64,000 bases of DNA. It comes from Neolentinus lepideus HHB14362 ss-1 (taxonomy: Eukaryota > Basidiomycota > Agaricomycetes > Gloeophyllales > Gloeophyllaceae). Below, one piece after another: positions 47,651 to 60,209 of the stretch (position 1 is its first letter; each line of letters opens with the position of its first letter). The stretch is taken from contig KV425555.1 of assembly GCA_001632425.1 (NCBI GenBank), positions 392,795 to 456,794 on the forward strand, read 5' to 3'. The notes under the pieces are model-generated. The model did no database searches, was not told the DNA's origin, and was given only the letters and a program-made list of their open reading frames with translations. Both the position numbers and the translations under genes were made by a program.

Positions 47651-50226
47651 ATGATGGAACCTCCTGGAGCTCCTTCCGACGACGTTGTGTCTATGGACGA
47701 CGTGATCGAATCTACCCAAGAAGCAACCCAGTCCACGCAGCAAGCGTCCCAGTCCCAGCCCCAGGACAGTCAGGCCGATCAGCATCTCTGGGGCTTTCTG
47801 CAGCCGTGTAATCCAGCGCTGAGGCGCATTGACATGTGGAAGGTCAAGCCCACATATCAGTTCGGTCGCAATACGAATACGGGAAACACTGTTGTGTTCC
47901 CGGGCCTGAAAATCAGTGAGTACTTCTTTCCAGTCTATGGGGCGTTCTGTGGCGGATTACGCGTCAACGACGCGTCCGCACGCGTGAGTCCTGACTTGTT
48001 GCTGACGACTGAATTATTGAAGGTAATGTTCATTGTACAATCGAGTGGGACGGCAGAGAAGATCCACATAGTGTTGTTACCGTGCACGATAAATCCAGCA
48101 ATGGTACCTTTGTGTGTTGCACTGCTCTTCCTTCACTCCCAACACGACTCATTGTATCCTCCAGATCAATGGCCATCGAATAGGCAGGGGCCAGTATGGC
48201 ATTCTGCGAGAAGGCAACGAGATTGCATTTGGTACTCCTACGCCTCAGGAGAATCCCATGGATGATTACCGTCCGTGTTCTCCACTTCTGAGGGAGTCGA
48301 ATTTGAGAGTTTTTCTTTTTAGGATTCCTATTCCGCCTTACGGCCGGTGGACCGCCCGCGACAGGCTTCTACAAAGAGTACGACGTCGGTCTGCAGCTGG
48401 GTAAGGGGACGTTCGCCTCTGTTTATAAGGCCATACACAAAGAGTCGGGTCAGTGGTACGCCGTGAAGATCATCGACCTTACGAAAGTCAAAACTCCTGT
48501 TGAGACCGACGAGAATGGCAGGCCGAAGAGCAAATCGCAGTCCTTCGCTCGAGAGATTATGATTCTCGAGTCTTTACAACACAAGAACATCTGTCAGTTG
48601 AAGGAAGCTTTCTTCCAGACAGAATTCAAGACTATCAGTAAGGAGCTTGATTTACCGATGGAGAATACACTAAGTGATTTCAAATTCTTCAGACCTCGTT
48701 CTTGAGCTCGTGGAAGGCGGTGATCTTCTTGACTACATCCTCAAGCGAGGCGGTCTAAGTAAGCGCTATCTATTGCTAGATTACATGGGCACTCATCACA
48801 GAATTCATCCAATCGCAGTGGAAGAAGAAGCCCAGCACATTGCATATCAAATGTGTGATGCTTTGGCGGTGAGTCTTCCATGTATCGATTATATTCAGGG
48901 AATTAAGACCTGCCCCAAGTACATCCACAGCAGGGGCATTGCCCATCGGGATCTCAAGCCCGAGGTCAGTGGAACATCCGTTTCACCCATGATCACCATT
49001 TCCCAAATTGCTTTGTCATAGAACGTCCTGCTCACGAAGGATTCTCCGCCTGTTGTAAAAGTGGCGGATTTCGGGCTTGCCAAGGCCGTGGACAGTCTCA
49101 CTATGCTTCGGGTCTGTCAGCGTACCTTCTGCGTGATTTCATAAAATTAAACCCGATTTCCGATCTAGACGATGTGTGGCACCCCCAGCTACCTTGCTCC
49201 GGAGGTCGTATCGCAAAGTCAAGGCCGAGAAGGCTACGATCAAATCGTAGACAGCTGGAGTGTTGGCGTCATCGTGTTTTCCATGTATGTGATGGTTCCT
49301 GAATATACGCTATTTACTCCTGACGCTTTTATCTTCGGTTAGGCTTACGAACACCAGTCCCTTCATAGAAGATGAGAACCTTGATCTTATGCGCAGAATA
49401 CTGCAGAGACAAGTCGATTGGCGGACGCTTCACAACGCAAATGTGTCGAGACTGGGTGTGTTCCTTTCCTTCGATTATAACTTCATCAGCTGACAGTTCT
49501 GGCTTGGTGCCAGCTGTCGATTTCGTGACCAGGTTATTGGAGATCGATCCAATTCACCGGATGACATTAAATGATGCCCGTTTTGATCCCTGGATGGAAC
49601 AATACACATCTACTTACGGATTCCAGCCCGTTATATACCCATTCAATTGCTTGGCCACCGAGCAGCGCCGCACAGAATCTGCGACAGCCCTGGCCAATGC
49701 TCCACCCGGCGAGGATGAGAATACACCGTCACAGGAAGCTAAGCTTGAACCCCAGCCATCCGAACAGATCCCTATCCCAGGTGCATTTCCCTCTGGTGCA
49801 GGACGGACAAGTGATCGGCTCCTACGGCGTCGGAGTCATGTCATCACGAATGCGGCAGAGAACAACGAGGAGCTACCCCAGCCCTCGCAGGAAATGATCG
49901 CCAACGTGACGGGTGAGCCGTCCGATCAGGCTGGTAATCAGAATGGTAACGGCAACAAGAGGAAGGCCTTGAGTCCCCTTTCCGAAGAGGACCTCGATCT
50001 TGAAAGCCAGAGGTCCAATCCTTTGTCCAACGCCAACGGACCTGCTCGTACAAGGGCCCGAGGAAAGGGCAAGGCACCCGCGGCTACTTCCCAAACTCCA
50101 AGGGTCGGAGGAGCTCGTACCAGGGCCGCTGCTGCCCAAATGAAGGAGGAGGAGGAAGAGCAGGACCTGGAAGAAGAGAGGCCGAGGCGGGCAGCTCGTC
50201 AAAAGGTTGTTCGAAGGATGCAGTGA
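47651..50226 (+). CDS. CDS1: CHK2/Cds1-type checkpoint kinase with FHA domain
   Basis: DNA-damage checkpoint Ser/Thr kinase. The N-terminus holds an SQ/TQ cluster ([16 protein letters not shown]), the usual target of ATM/ATR kinases. A single FHA domain follows (TYQFGRNTN, then [27 protein letters not shown]). The kinase domain starts [17 protein letters not shown] with the Lys in YAVKIIDL, then [32 protein letters not shown] and the activation loop [12 protein letters not shown]. The C-terminal ~190 residues are disordered and end in basic and acidic blocks ([20 protein letters not shown]), a likely nuclear signal. Ten or so short introns split the gene. One FHA domain is the Cds1/Chk2 pattern rather than the two of yeast Rad53. 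Confidence 0.9.
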
Positions 50227-50477
50227 CGCGATATCTACATCTTCCTCACTATCTACTAACGCATCTTGTATTGATCTGGGGTCAGTACTTCCACACTAGT
50301 TTTCGTCTCTCGGTTTGCTTTGGTATTACCTGTACTTTGTAGTCGCTACCTCTGCTGTCGCTTTAATGTATCGCTCTCATCTGACAGTACCCGCCCCCCT
50401 TAAGCTTGTATATTCACATCCATTCCCACAATATAGAACGCCGTATTCAAAATTTGCTTACAACATAACTTTCGACT

Positions 50478-51747
50478 ATGACAGATGTCGACTTCAGCTC
50501 ATTCTTCGGCCAGGAAGTGGTCGTGATGGATGGTGGATTGGTAGACACCCCTACTAACATTCATGTATGTTAGTAAAGCTAACTGGTTGAGCAGGGTACG
50601 ACATTGGAAGATATGTTTCATCAAAATATCTCGCATAGTTCGCTATGGTCGGCCAAGCCCATCGATGAGGATCCTGAAATCATCATTGAAGCACATTTGG
50701 CATTCCTTCGAGCAGGAGCTCGGGTCGTTCTGACGTCCACGTAGGTATCACTGATTATGCTAGACATTGACCCTTCTGTAGTAAATGACACATCAAAACG
50801 CTTCTAGCTATCAATGCTCATACGAGACGTTCCAACGCGCCGGATACAGTAAGGAAGACGCAGAGAGGATCATGATTACAGCCGTCAATCTGGCTGTCGA
50901 GGCCAAAAAGCGATTCTTGCAAAGTCAAAACCACCAAGTTAAGATCGCGCTTTCGCTCGGGCCCTTTGGCGCCACCCTCAGTCCGGCTCAGGAGTTCGAC
51001 GGCTTCTATCCTCCTCCCTATGGGCCCCGCGCTTATTCTCCTAATGGCCATAATGTCAATACCTTCAAAGGTGCCAATGAACAAGCCAGAGAAGACGAAG
51101 CAATTCTCGCCCTGACTCAATTTCATTTGAAGAGGTTACTGGTCTTCGCCATGAAGCCAGATGTCTGGAGCAGCTTCGATTGTCTTGCGTTCGAGACAGT
51201 GCCCTTGATCCACGAGGTGAAGGCGATTCGGAAGGCCGTTAATGCGTTGTACGAGAGCCAACCGGGTTTACAGCAGAAACCATGGTGGATCAGCACAGTC
51301 TGGCCAAATGGTCACTATCCCCAGTCGAGATCCCTGGATGGGCGGCTAATTCGGCCAAAACACCTAGTTGAGGCCGTCTTAGGTGCAGACGATGGTCTGC
51401 CTTGCCCGGATGGGTTCGGGATCAACTGCACGTCTACTTTGTTTCTCCCTCATGTGTTGGCAGAAGCGCAGGTCAAAGTCGCAGAGCTCCTCAGCGACCG
51501 CAAGCCGTGGCTTGTCTTATATCCCAACGGAGGAGATATTTACGATACTATAACGCGGAAGTGGATCGTACGCGAGGAAGACAAAGACAGAAAAGACCAG
51601 AAGTGGGTGGGGGATGTTGTCCAAACTGTCAGAGACGCCAAAAGTAGCAAGGTATGGGAAGGAATTCTGGCTGGAGGTTGCTGCAGAACTGGACCTGTCG
51701 AAATACAACAGTTGGCTGAAGGAGTTGCACCGGAAGGAGGAAGGTAG
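50478..51747 (+). CDS. Homocysteine S-methyltransferase
   Basis: Zinc enzyme that makes methionine from homocysteine with S-methylmethionine or S-adenosylmethionine as methyl donor, as in yeast Mht1/Sam4. The short first exon (MTDVDFSSFFGQEVVVMDGG) is joined by an intron to GTTLEDMFHQNISHSSLWSA. A second intron splits LTST and YQCSYETFQRAGYSKEDAER. The zinc ligands are visible as Cys in FGINCTST and the pair in GGCCRTGP. LSLGPFGATLSPAQEF and FAFETVPLIHEVKAI-like blocks lie between, the latter read here as CLAFETVPLIHEV. Three exons are enough, and about 385 residues are encoded. Which methyl donor is used cannot be read from sequence. Confidence 0.92.
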
Positions 51748-52340
51748 TAACGTCTGCAGAATATAATGCCCGTGCCCAAGCTCTATCGATTGCCTTCAGC
51801 ACGTCTTGAAGCTTGACCACCTACCCGAGCACGTTCAATAGCGTTCGGGGAGAAAGTCGGCGGGAGGTAACTTACTCTGTCTAGTTTCCCACATATGTTT
51901 ACAGTAGCCACTCGACCTCTCATTTTACGACCACCCAAGATTTTTAAACTCCTGATTTACAATTGTAATTCCATGGTATGATACACCTATGTAGCAATTT
52001 TTTATGTCCTCCTGTTTTGTATTGCTTGAATTCAAGAATCACACAGAATCCCCCGGAGGAATTACTTAATGATCGAAGAATCGTGCGAGCAGCGGGACTG
52101 AGCGTGAGAATTGGCGGACTTACTGCTAGGGCGCGCCGATTCCGTGATACATATCGACGAAGCCCTCGAAAAGTCTGTGACCGCCGCCTAAGCCGACGTC
52201 CAGCTCAAAAGCCAACTCCGTGGTACGTTCCTGCGACCTCTGTTATCGTCTGTGAGAAAGAACGGGCGAAAAGGCCTATGTCTTTCGCATGGATTGGTCT
52301 GTAGCTTGTCGGATGTTGACTGTCGTGCCCTAGGTCCATC
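51748..52340. promoter_or_regulatory. Promoter and probable 5'-leader intron of the ribosomal protein S0 gene
   Basis: No coding frame was supported. A GTACGT donor at 52223 and a TAG acceptor ending at 52333, with a TTGAC branch-like site just before it, would make a 111-nt intron ending seven bases before the start codon. Leader introns at this place are common in fungal ribosomal protein genes; the call is inference from splice signals. Confidence 0.4.
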
Positions 52341-53339
52341 ATGTCGTCAAAACTCCCTTCCGTCCTCAGCGCGACTGAGGAAGACATTCAAATGCTCATT
52401 GCTGCCCAATGTCACATTGGCACGAAGAACTGCGATAAGCAGATGGAATCCTACGTTTGGAAGCGGAGGCCTGATGGTTCGTAGGCTCGTACTTGGTGTG
52501 TTAGGACTCTCGCGTATATGCCCTTCAACCATAGGTATCCACATCCTCAACATCGGCAAGACCTGGGAGAAGATTGTCTTCGCTGCTCGTATCATCGCCG
52601 CTATCGAGAACCCCAATGATATCGTCGTCATTTCCGCCCGCCCATACGGTCACCGTGCCGTCCTGAAGTTCGCCGCCAATACCGGCGCTCAGGCGATCGC
52701 TGGTCGCTTCACTCCCGGTTCTTTCACCAACTACATCACACGCTCGTTCAAGGAGCCCCGTCTCATCATCGTCACTGACCCCCGCGTCGACCACCAGGCT
52801 ATTCGGGAAGCCTCCTATGTCAACATCCCCGTCATTGCTTTCTGCGATACCGACGCCCCCCTGAAGTTTGTCGACGTTGCTATTCCCACCAACAACAAGG
52901 CTCGTCATTCGATTGGTCTGGTCTGGTGGATGCTCGCCCGTGAGGTCCTTCGTCTCAGGGGCACGATTCCCCGCACCGCGGATGGCTGGAATGTCATGGT
53001 CGACATGTTCTTCTACCGTGACCCTGAGGAAGTTGAGAAGCAGCAGCAAGAGGAGGCCCAGAAGGCTCTTGCGGTCGCTGAGCCTGAGGCTGCTCCTGGC
53101 CTCTCTGAGTGGGACGTCACGTCTGCTCCCGTGGCGGGCGGTATCGACCCTTCTCTTGCCGCAGGAGGTAATGAAATTCGCAGTAATCTGCGAGGCTTAC
53201 TCCATACTGACGGATTGTTGCAGGTGCCCTCGACTGGGCTGCCGATGCTGCACCTGGCACGTCCGACTGGGCTGCCGAACCCACAACCGGTGGTGGAGGA
53301 TGGGGTACTGAAGGCCAGGTGTCGACTGGCTGGGACTAA
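52341..53339 (+). CDS. RPS0: 40S ribosomal protein S0 (uS2, laminin-receptor family)
   Basis: Component of the small ribosomal subunit needed for 20S to 18S rRNA maturation. Exon 1 encodes [20 protein letters not shown] and [19 protein letters not shown]. The first intron splits the Gly codon before [13 protein letters not shown]. The main exon carries [60 protein letters not shown] and [20 protein letters not shown]. The last exon gives the acidic Trp repeat tail ([16 protein letters not shown]) ending TGWD. Codons in this gene are strongly C-ending (ATC, GTC, CCC), as expected for a highly expressed gene. Confidence 0.96.
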
Positions 53340-54001
53340 GCGTGGGGTGTTATGTTGTTTTCTGTGGTATGACCTCTATGAGCATGCTAGGCTTACTTGC
53401 ATCTACTTGCTATGTGGTACACTGCCGTACAATATAAGTGCAGTGCGTATATGCGTACATGGGCTGCTCCGGAGGTGCGGATGCTTGTGTGTATTGGGTA
53501 TCAGGTGAGGAGCGAGCCGGTTGCCGTTCCTTGCTGGAGTGTATGCATATATGTCTGGACAATGCGATGGATGCGAACATTGCCAGTCTTGGAAGCTTAG
53601 AGTGTCGTTTTGAGTCTACAGATGGATCAAATGCTCGACCATCAATGAACGAAGACGCAAATGGATCTGGCTAAGGTCACTACTAGTGTAACTTGCACTA
53701 TAATAGACCCAGCAGTGTCTGGATACTAATCATCGCCTGAAGGTTGGAACGGGGCGCTGTACGTTGATGATGCACTCAAGCGGGTGCTGTCTATATACAT
53801 TACACTTTACACTAAATCACCACCTACATCTTCCTAGATTTATACTTCCCCGTTTCACTAATCTGAGTCGGACACGTTCGGTAAAGTGTTCGGACGGACA
53901 GCTGGCCGGCTTGAAATTGCACCGCTGCTACTTCTACTATTGTCAATAAGACGCTTGGATCTGCACCTCGGAAGCTAGACGTTGAACACCGCTTCACGAA
54001 A
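53340..54001. other. Intergenic region, nothing recognised
   Basis: 3' region of the S0 gene and promoter of the HIT zinc finger gene. Short open frames without motif. Confidence 0.4.
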
Positions 54002-54931
54002 ATGCCACGAATACGAGCACCGTGCCAAGTGTGCAGTGAACATGAAAGCAAGTACACTTGCTCTAAATGCATGATTGTCTAGTGAATTCGTTCTCCTGGC
54101 CCCTTCTCCGTCTTACTGATTTGCGGTCGAGACTGCAGCTGCAGCGTAAGCTGTTACAAGACACACAGAGGTAGACAGTATAGTGCAGTCGCTATTATAA
54201 TGTACTAAAACTTCCACAAGAGCAATTCTGTACATCCGGGACAGACCAGGTATCAGCAGAGCTTCAGCCAGAAATTGGGCCATCGACTAGAAATGATAGG
54301 ACAGGTAGGTGTCAAAAATCTCTCGAAGCGGGCGACTTACGATATCTATTCTGTAGGATCCAAGGAGCAAGCAGTTGTTCAGCCGCAACTTGACCTTAAC
54401 CCACAGGACTCCCTGGACACTAACGCAGAACGCCTGCGCCCTCTCACATCCCTCAAGTGGCCTTATATACCAGAAGAATCTGCTTATCCAGACCCTTTAA
54501 AGCGGGATGATCCCAAGCCACTTCAGCTACATCAGTATGAGGCGATAGGTAAAGTCCATCTCGCATTTCCTATTAGCACTCGGACCTAGCCTTCCCGCTC
54601 TTCCTATTACCCAGCTACATCTGAAGCAGTACGCAAAGCACTTAAGTCGCATCCTTCACTACCTGCACTTCTGCGCCAGATAGACTCTCTGCGAGGTCAA
54701 GAACGAGAAGATGCTCTGCAACAGGCCCTCGGTGTTTCTGCTAGTGACGACTTGGGGCAGTCTGGATCAAGAAGTTCACAAGGACATCAATTCACTCCCG
54801 TAATCGTGAAAACTGACGAAGAACGAGCTGCCCTCAGGGCTTTAGCTGAGGCCGTTGAGAGCGCCGTAAGGGGTGGCAAGGAGGGCACTCTAGGGCTAGA
54901 CTGGGAAGGAAGTACCTCTGAGGTCGCATAA
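54002..54931 (+). CDS. HIT1: HIT-type zinc finger protein, ZNHIT3/Hit1-like
   Basis: Small zinc finger protein of the ZNHIT3/Hit1 type, which helps assemble box C/D snoRNPs in other eukaryotes. Exon 1 (MPRIRAPCQVCSEHESKYTC, SKCMIV) splices to YCSVSCYKTHR, giving the zf-HIT pattern of Cys pairs plus Cys and His. The remaining exons encode QLDLNPQDSLDTNAERLRPL, LKWPYIPEESAYPDPLKRDD, and a C-terminal helical part SEAVRKALKSHPSLPALLRQ with QIDSLRGQEREDALQQALG. That part resembles the ZNHIT3 C-terminal domain. Four introns are needed; I used the acceptor that ends the last intron just before ATSEAV, because the nearer one gives a stop. About 230 residues are encoded. ZNHIT2-type proteins are the main alternative. 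Confidence 0.8.
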
Positions 54932-55020
54932 ATTGATTTGAGGCAACGCATAGTCGCGATCCCCACTCTCGCAAGCAGGGATGCAATTAAATTAGGTTCC
55001 TATCAGAGCGCAGTCGCTAT

Positions 55021-58000
55021 TCACACAAAATGAGTAGCATCATATCTGAACATAGCCTCGAATTCTTCTGTGGTCTGTCCAATAACACCGAAAGCATCTT
55101 GCAAGGTGCGACCAAGGTAATCCAATTCTTGAGTCACGCCTTTCATGGTAAGAGCGTAAGCAAAGAAAAGGAGTTGTCTGGAACCCTTGATATCACGACT
55201 CTTCACGATGTCGAGTCTCCGAATGGCATCAACCTGCAAATGATATGAATATCTCCACGGAACAGAGATCCGCAATTACTCGCCAAATGCTGTCGAGAAT
55301 TCTCCGCAGGAGGGAGATATGGAGGCAGAGGCGCTTTCAACCTGAAAGCGGAGGAGAGTGTAGAGAAGTATAGGATTATGTTTCCGACCATGTCGCGGCG
55401 CTCTCTATTAACGGGCATAATAAAATCCTGGCGGACATTCTGTGGAACGTGGTCAGTAGAAGTTGTATTCTGCGCACGAGCGTTCTTACAGTGAACCTGC
55501 CAAAGGCAATGGAAATTAGCGAGACATCGATATTTCCGAGATGGGATCGCATACCACTCCTCTCGGGTGGTGACACATCTCATGCTATGAAGCTTATCCA
55601 TGATTGTCTGTAAGCTTGTCAATACATTGCGGTAAAGTTTCACGGGGAAAGGTCCTTTCAGACGCGGTTCATGCTGGGTCTGGGCAAGGAGGCCCTGCAT
55701 TTCGATGAGCTTAATTTGCAGATGTAACTCCCTTTGAACGGATCAACATATCAATGACAACAAAATCTTATAGTACCTACATTGCCATGAACTCTCTGAT
55801 GGACTTGCTCAGCTGTATCCGGGCACGGTGCGATAAAAGCGCCGTCTCTTCCGTTGGAGGAGTTTCATCGTCTTCTACATCATCTTGTGTATCGGGTGCA
55901 TATGAATTAGAAGCAACCAAGCGGGTATACAACCAGCCCAGATTGAGACAGAAACTGGGAGATGGCGTTTTAGCAGCGAAGCATTGCGAAATACACCGAA
56001 CTTCACTCAACTCGCCAAGGGCCTTACTCAGTTCTCGACGAGCTTCTGCCGGCCACCAGAATCTGGAAACAAGGAAAGCCCACACTACGCCAATTATGAC
56101 CGCAACTGAACGATGGAAGGCTATGTACAATACAGGCACGTCCCTTTGGCGAATATTGTAGCTGACAGGGATGTGAGCATAGCTTCTCACACAGGCTGGG
56201 GAACAGACGCACCAGTATAAGCAAGTGAGATTGTAGGTGAGGAGTACGAAGCGGCCAGTGGTAGCATACTGAGGCTTAGATACTATGTAGTAGAAACAGG
56301 GTATAGAGTAGAAGAAACCGAATATCGACAAGACGACAGGATTCTCCGGAAATAGGGTATAAACCGCCGTGGCGACACTAGCACCAAAACTGCACTTGGT
56401 TAGTCCCTCACAACCCCGCACTAGGTAAGTGCCACCCACAGTGTTCCAAGAATACGGTGGACGGCTAGGTTATTAGTCTGCGGAGAATTCAACGTCACGT
56501 ACAGGGTGTAACAGAATGCACTCACAGCGCCGATGGTCGGAGAGATAACGACGAAGAACTAGCATGCCTATATAGCTCCATAATATGCAAAAAACACTGA
56601 AAATCACACACCGAGATGAGAGCCCATTCTCCTCGGTACTCCATGAAGATTGGTCTCGTAGCATCGAAGAAGGCGAATGCTGCCAGCACGGCGGTGGCCA
56701 TTCCGGCCTTGATCGCATATTTGATGTCTCGCTCTCGCATCCGTGAACCTACGGCCCAAACAGTCTGCTTGATCTTGCCCCAGGTAGTAAGCTCCGACAT
56801 GGCCGGTGTCTGAATCGTGTTTGGCGCGTGCGGTCGCACTTTCGGGAATGACGCCATGACATGTTTGCGCTCGGGAACAATATACGTTGCTGTACCGTCG
56901 GGTCAGCCAATCAAGGGGAGAAGCAACTGGCGCTGCATACATATGCGATGCCGCAAGCTCGATCCACCGGGTTTCTCTACAGTAACCCTTCTTTTTGCGT
57001 TAGTGGAACCGACAATGCTTGCTACTCCGGACAGAGTCTTCCATCGCCCCCGAGCCGACTTTGCCTTATCAATGCTGTATATTCGGGACATCGCGTCCAC
57101 AAGAGACACAAGTTCACGAGCAAACTCCTGAAGAGTAAAGATGAAGCTAGAAAATATGAGCACCGAGAAAAGCTCCAGCCTTGCCCTGATACTTACAAGT
57201 ACACCAGGAAGACATTCTCGTGCTCCGTTCCGGTGAGTACCGTGTTCTCATCCAACAGCAGGTTCGTTGAGGAGTGGGAGTGTCGGAACGCCGACTCATT
57301 ACGACGGTAGAGTCGGATGACTGCGTGATTTGATGTGCTCTCGAATGTGAACAGAGCACGTTCGAGTTCTTCTGTAAGCTCAGTGAACTCCGTTGGTCTG
57401 ATAGGCTCTTTGTGGCTGAGTCGTCGCCTCTGCACGAACGCCTCCTTCAACCTCCTGAGACTGGTAGCACATGTCTCCTTCATCCAATGTTAGGAAAGAT
57501 GCCACGGTCAACCCCTAGACCAAGACGTACAGTGAGTGCTTTGAGGGGAGGACCGAGGTCATCCACGAGATCGCCAAACATCTCCGCTGCTGCTTTCAGG
57601 ACTTCGGCGTCATCCGTTTCCTTCGCGGGCAAGCCATCTGTTTCCGCTGACTTGCCTTTCCCGTTGTGATACACACCGCCATTTGCATTCTTGCGTTTCT
57701 GGTTCATTGAGAGACTCTTCACGACAATCTTGCCATCATTGTGGGCTTTTGCTAGCTCATATTGAAGACCGATGCCACTTCTAAGCCCATTGAGATGCTG
57801 CGCGAGCCGATTCAGACTGTCGACGGCGTCTTGATACGCCTTCCCTGAGCTTTTTCTGCTATTGTCCAGACGCCTCGAAGGACCCCCAAATAGCCACTCG
57901 GATCGCGCTTCTGCGAGATTCTTTTTCAAACTCGTAAAACTGGCCTGGTGGCTATCTACGGCTTTCTGCAGTTTACACCTGCTTGGCTGGTGAGTATCCT

Positions 58001-59438
58001 CAAAAAGAAAAGTGCTTGTCATCATTTCCAGAAGTGTCGTGAATGAATCAAGAGTTTTGACCATATTGTTCTGCAAATTTGACATGGCGCTCTGCGGCCA
58101 TAAGGAGTAGCAGACCAGATTTGACACACATGCACCGACTGTCACTATGCAAGCGACCTGAAGTAGTGTCTGGATGCCGCCCTCCTTCACAATGCTACAT
58201 ATTGCGGTTAGCGCAAGAGGTTATGATCGTGATAAATCAAGAACACACACGACGAATAGAATAATGGCAGTCATACTGCACGCTGGTATCAAACTGTTTT
58301 ATTGGCATCAGAACACAACATAGAACAGAGAAGCGTACCAGGATTGAACGATGGCTTCGCCAACCATACTTTCATCCATGCCATTACGCTCATGCTGGCT
58401 CCTATCCACAGTATAACAAGGGCGTCGGCTAACCACTCCCAGCCTGGCCGGACCTCTAACCACCAGAACATGGACATACTGCTCAAGCAGATGAAGGAGG
58501 CGTACAGGAGACCTATCAGGCAGTAGAAATCCGCTTCTAACATTGCGCCGGCAGTCTTGGCTGGATTGAAGTAGACAGCACTTTTAACACATTAATGCCA
58601 TGAGTCGTGACTCGCCGTTCGCAAGAGAAATTACCGCTCACACTGTTGCTACCATATGCCCCGAAGGTGCAGGCCGTCGTTCTCCGGCAGCTGTGACATC
58701 CGAGATGAACCCAGACAGATATGGCGAAAAGGTGAAGAGAGATCCAATAAAATAAGCGATAGCACATTTGAGGATGTTTCGTTGTATTGTCGTGAGAGTA
58801 GGCAGGTATAGGGTGCACCCTGCGCGCTTGGGAGGTGAACTAGGGGTCTCGTGTGAGGAGTCGTCAGAGTCCGAATCATACTGCAAAGGAGATGACGGGG
58901 AAGAACCGTCGTGAAACTCTGCCTGGGTCGAGGTGAATGGATCAGCCATGTGGTGGTCAGAGATTGGCGACTGAACAGTACTCTCTGTCACCAGTTCCCA
59001 AGGGTGGATAGATAACGGGGACTGTGTTCCAGACTGAGGTGCAGAGGCCTTGATGGATCTTGAAGGGGAGAGTGGTGCAGAGAAATGACTCAATCCACCT
59101 TCACTCTCCATGACCGACCCAAACAAAGACCATTCCGACTTCGCGAATGCGTGGTCCTGCAGCCCGAGACGCGACGACTTGGGCGTGTTATAGGCACCAG
59201 TGGTAGTTGCCGACCTCCTCCTCGGAGACCGATAGCCACTCCTTAAGGACGAACGACTACTCAGAAAGGGGGAGACGGTGATATGCGTGTCCGTGTTGTG
59301 CCTAATTTGCATAGGCCGAACTGTGGTATGGGACCCAGTTCCTTCCGACGGAGCCAGATCTGAAAGTAGAGAAAGTGGAGGACCTTCACCTAAAGCATGG
59401 TCGGAATTTTGAGCATCCCCCTCCGAACGCGGCTCCAT
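55021..59438 (-). CDS. Large FUSC/ArAE family membrane protein (putative exporter)
   Basis: Multi-pass membrane protein of the fungal ArAE_2 / fusaric-acid-resistance-like group, related to bacterial aromatic acid exporters. The start MEPRSEGDAQNSDHALGEGP opens a ~225-residue Ser/Pro-rich cytosolic region. The first membrane bundle begins KCAIAYFIGSLFTFSPYLSG and continues CLIGLLYASFICLSSMSMFW, ADALVILWIGASMSVMAW and QVACIVTVGACVSNLVCYSL. A long helical soluble domain follows. The second bundle includes IKAGMATAVLAAFAFFDATR, VVLSIFGFFYSIPCFYYIV and GRFVLLTYNLTCLYW. The C-terminal part (VDAIRRLDIVKSRDIKGSRQ) ends RYDATHFV. About ten short introns; roughly 1,300 residues are encoded. The transported compound is unknown. 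A Zn2Cys6 regulator gene lies upstream on the same strand. Confidence 0.82.
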
Positions 59439-60209
59439 GGCAAAGAGACTGCAGAACCCTAGGACTGCGGTCTTTATTCGCAAATATCCTGGTCAGTAGG
59501 CGACACTGTCGCGTAGGAATAGTAGTAGCAGTCCACTTTGTTACGGATTCGCGAAGGGCGAAAAGTAGAGATCACTGGCAGTTCGGCGCATGCAGCAGAT
59601 GCGAAGAGTATATATGCGGAAGCAATCACTTCGCACGATCCCCCCACGGGGCCAGTACACACTCCGGGTCTACAGCGATTTGATGATAGGGTTTGAGTGG
59701 ATTCTGCATTGACTCTGTCAAACTACAAGAAACAGACTGCTAAACTAACCTAGTGCTAGATTATAGATATTTAGGTGAAAGACCGTTACTAGCTAGCTAA
59801 TAAACTAATATGGTAGTGTCCTACAAGTACGCATGTTGTAGGGTCCGTATCCGTACAGTACTGCAATAGTTCGCGAAAAATAGTCCGAATACCTAGATCG
59901 CGAAAATAATGTCCTAGAAGTCCTGTCGTAAATTGTACGGTAAGCGTAAAGATCGTAAGGTGAAAGATCGTGATGTCAATGGCAGTCCGAATGTCCAAGT
60001 GTGGTAAGTCCGCATTTCGCAAAGTCCAAAAGAGTCCGTGTTCTCAGTCCGTGCGTGTCCGTAAGTAGTCCGTGCGAGTCCATATCTCAGTCCGCAAAAG
60101 CAAGAAAAAGTGCAGTGTCCAAAGTCTGAAAACCCGAGAGCCGAAATAGATGAGGAGAAACGTCGGATCCAGCTCAGTAGAACAGCCTGATAAGTAGCCG
60201 CGAGGTAAC
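59439..60209. promoter_or_regulatory. Promoter region of the FUSC gene with CGGA repeat cluster
   Basis: This spacer lies between the stop codon of the Zn2Cys6 gene and the start codon of the FUSC gene, both on the minus strand. It holds the FUSC promoter and no supported gene. A cluster of TCCG elements (CGGA on the minus strand) lies at 59844-60094, about 400-660 bp upstream of the FUSC start codon. Confidence 0.5.
59844..60094 (-). repeat. Cluster of ten CGGA elements (seven CGGACT), all in one direction
   Basis: TCCG begins at 59844, 59850, 59884, 59986, 60009, 60035, 60048, 60058, 60069 and 60091; seven of these are AGTCCG, that is CGGACT on the minus strand. About one such tetramer would be expected by chance on one strand over 250 bp. 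From 59986 on, the spacings are 23, 26, 13, 10, 11 and 22 bp, close to one or two DNA turns. CGG is the half-site recognised by Zn2Cys6 proteins; a role as operator is inference. Confidence 0.7.

Noticed and set aside
54555..54590. Nearer acceptor for the last intron of the HIT zinc finger gene (CCTAG before CCTTCCCGC).
   Set aside because: It gives a stop codon after about ten residues; the acceptor just before ATSEAV keeps the frame to the end.
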